DNA from: Anaerolineae bacterium
GTDB lineage: Bacteria; Chloroflexota; Anaerolineae; Aggregatilineales; Phototrophicaceae
DNA length: 64,000 bases
Assembly: GCA_022822305.1 (NCBI GenBank)
Contig: JAJEBY010000016.1
Span: forward strand, 744,001 to 808,000
Direction of reading: 5' to 3'
Numbering within the stretch: the stretch's first letter is position 1; each line of letters opens with the position of its first letter. A program made the translations under genes and the position numbers. Shown piece by piece: positions 62,115-64,000 of the stretch. The notes below the pieces were generated by a model that made no database searches, was not told where the DNA came from, and was given only the letters and a program-made list of their open reading frames with translations.

Positions 62115-62143
62115 AGTATATCAGCGCCAATCTGTGCTGTCAA
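62115..62143 (-). promoter_or_regulatory. Sigma70-like promoter of suf operon
   Basis: On minus strand TTGACA (62138-62143), 17-nt spacer, TATACT (62115-62120). Confidence 0.8.
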
Positions 62144-62261
62144 TACACATGTCTACACGCATGGGCGGCGCTATTCGTGAGTGTCTGCCTCGGCAACTGT
62201 ACTGGAAAAACTTCGGGGTGTATCGATAGAATTTCATCAGAAATGGCTAGTTCTACGCTGA

Positions 62262-62290
62262 TTGACAGCCAAGCCTCGCTATACTATGCT
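62262..62290 (+). promoter_or_regulatory. Sigma70-like promoter of the MIP18/DUF59 gene
   Basis: TTGACA (62262-62267), 17-nt spacer, TATGCT (62285-62290). Confidence 0.7.
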
Positions 62291-62417
62291 AAGCCTGTTT
62301 CAATGGAGATTCATGCAAGGGAATTTGATCAATCCGCTGACCGTTGAATCTCCAATTGCCCGAAATTGATTGGGGCAGACCAGGGAAGGTCAGAATATCG
62401 ACAAAAGGGTGCGCAAT

Positions 62418-62723
62418 ATGGAAGACACGATTGACAAGGAAGCCGGATTGTACGAGGCCTTGCGCAGCGTGATCGATCCGGAAATCGGCATGAATATCAT
62501 CGAGTTAGGTTTGGTGCGCGGCGTCGACATTGAAGAAGAAAGCGCTCACGTCAACATGATCATGACGACGCCATTTTGCCCTTACGCGCCGCAGTTGTTG
62601 GAGCAGACGCGCAGGACCACTCAGGACTTCCTGGGCGTGCCGACCACGATCGAGATGGGCATGGAGATGTGGGATCCGAGCATGATGGAAGAGGGCGCCG
62701 CCAGCGACTGGGGTCTATTCTAG
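62418..62723 (+). CDS. MIP18 family (DUF59) metal-sulfur cluster assembly factor, SufT-like
   Basis: LRSVIDPEIGMNIIELGLVRGVDIEEESAHVNMIMTTPFCPYAPQL; divergent from suf operon. Confidence 0.92.
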   Translation: MEDTIDKEAGLYEALRSVIDPEIGMNIIELGLVRGVDIEEESAHVNMIMTTPFCPYAPQLLEQTRRTTQDFLGVPTTIEMGMEMWDPSMMEEGAASDWGLF

Positions 62724-62808
62724 CCGCGGTTGTTTCGCTCCCCCGATTGCGTCCCAAGCGCTAGCCAAGCATGAGCCGGGCGACAAGCTCCAATTCATAG
62801 GGCAGGAA

Positions 62809-64000
62809 TTAGGGCCGATTGCGCTGGATCCACTGCAGCGGATCAATGTAGTGCGAGATAAGTTCATTGTAGTTGAGCTTGGGCCAGTTGCCTGGTCGCT
62901 GCTCAAACATGGATGTGGGACTTAGGTCGAAGTGCAAATGAGGCACAAAGCGACCAAAGGCGTCGCTCACCTCGCATATGCGCTGACCTCGTGTTACCCG
63001 GTCCCCAACGCTGACGCGCATATTCTGCACGTGCGCGTATCGGCTGTAGATGATTTGCCCGGCCGGGATATACAAGGGATCGTGCCTGATCACAACCAAG
63101 TTACCCCAGACGCCTAATCTGGCAGCAAATGTGACGACGCCGCTGGCGACAGAATAAACGGCCATGCCCTTGTCCGCGAAGGGTCGACCGAAGTTCAAGT
63201 CGGCGCCGGTGTGATAGGCTTCGCTGGGTGTGCCGGTGAAGTACAACTTGGCGAAGGGAGTGGCATCACGCCAGCCGGGCGGCCAGACCTCTGAGCCGCG
63301 ACGTTGTTCGCTAGTGCCGACGGGCGAATCGTAGCCGTCCGCCACGTTGACGCCACCGATGACGCTGGGACGGCTTCCGTTTCCGCCGGGTGGCTGGCTC
63401 GGTTCATTTGCCGGACCCGCCGGCGAGTATCCGGGCGGCGTGGTGACGATGCGGCGAAAGCGCACGGCATCAAAAGCGATTTGCTTATCCGCCTCGCCGG
63501 TAACATCGTTGAGAAAAACGCGTCCGGCATTCTCCATCGTGCGATCGAGATCGAAAATGCCCAGCGATACCCAGGTATTGCGGTTGATGCTCTGGTTAAT
63601 GTCTAGCACGACTTCGGTGGTGGTGCCGACGATGCCGTGTACCTTGTAACGTGCGCGGGTTGAAGTTGCCTTTTGATTGGGAATGAAAGCGGCAATCTCG
63701 TATAGCCCCGACTGGGGCAAGTCTTTGCGCCACTCGGCCCAAACCTTGCTGGTGCGCAGTTCCGTATTCGTGTACAGATAGTCCCAGCCCCAGGTATTGG
63801 TACGCACGTTGAATTCCGGTTTGCCGGTATATGTTCCGCTCCGGAATCCCTCACCGGCAGGCTTAATCACCACCTCGTCGGTGAAATTCTCGATATTGCC
63901 AAGCGGCGCGTCCGCGGGAGAATCGGTCAGCTCGATACGCGTGTTGACGGCCGTCCATTGCGAGATGACGCCGTAGCGCCACCAACTGATGCCCTTGGCG
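62809..64000 (-). CDS. M23 family metallopeptidase with golvesin-like N-terminal domain (5' truncated by window)
   Basis: GIFDLDRTMENAGRVFLNDVTGEADKQIAFDAVRFRR golvesin/xanthan-lyase-like; YHTGADLNFGRPFADKGMAVYSVASGVV and FVPHLHFDLS M23 motifs; frame stays open to 64000. Confidence 0.85.
   Translation of the reverse strand, partial: AKGISWWRYGVISQWTAVNTRIELTDSPADAPLGNIENFTDEVVIKPAGEGFRSGTYTGKPEFNVRTNTWGWDYLYTNTELRTSKVWAEWRKDLPQSGLYEIAAFIPNQKATSTRARYKVHGIVGTTTEVVLDINQSINRNTWVSLGIFDLDRTMENAGRVFLNDVTGEADKQIAFDAVRFRRIVTTPPGYSPAGPANEPSQPPGGNGSRPSVIGGVNVADGYDSPVGTSEQRRGSEVWPPGWRDATPFAKLYFTGTPSEAYHTGADLNFGRPFADKGMAVYSVASGVVTFAARLGVWGNLVVIRHDPLYIPAGQIIYSRYAHVQNMRVSVGDRVTRGQRICEVSDAFGRFVPHLHFDLSPTSMFEQRPGNWPKLNYNELISHYIDPLQWIQRNRP

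Overview
The window is a dense bacterial chromosomal segment, mostly housekeeping genes. It is probably Chloroflexota, an inference from gene content and architecture only. Recognisable genes: pyrG, MoxR/DUF58, solA-like oxidase, gap-pgk-tpiA, WecA/MraY-like transferase, upp, ruvB-queA, rplU-rpmA-rpmE, tdk, sucCD, LysM and M23 envelope proteins, mnmA with a cysteine desulfurase, eno, pyk, yebC-ruvC-ruvA, thyX, truncated globin, DnaQ-DinG fusion, polyprenyl synthase, nnr, tRNA-His and a suf operon. No CRISPR array, rRNA, prophage or clear transposon was seen. Most notable observations: (1) an adenosine-deaminase-fold protein next to pyrG that has lost almost all metal and catalytic residues; (2) ribosomal protein L31 fused to a helix-hairpin-helix domain resembling the RNA polymerase alpha CTD; (3) a tight five-gene operon of a SerK/SbnI-like ParB-fold kinase candidate, an ACT-like protein, an unknown small protein, a membrane-anchored JAMM protease and a cysteine-less A24 prepilin-peptidase-like protein; (4) a HAD-like domain without catalytic residues fused to a DinB-like domain; (5) a suf operon without its own sufS, carrying a Rieske gene and preceded by a consensus promoter plus two inverted repeats. 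Functional statements come from reading motifs by eye; no database search was run.
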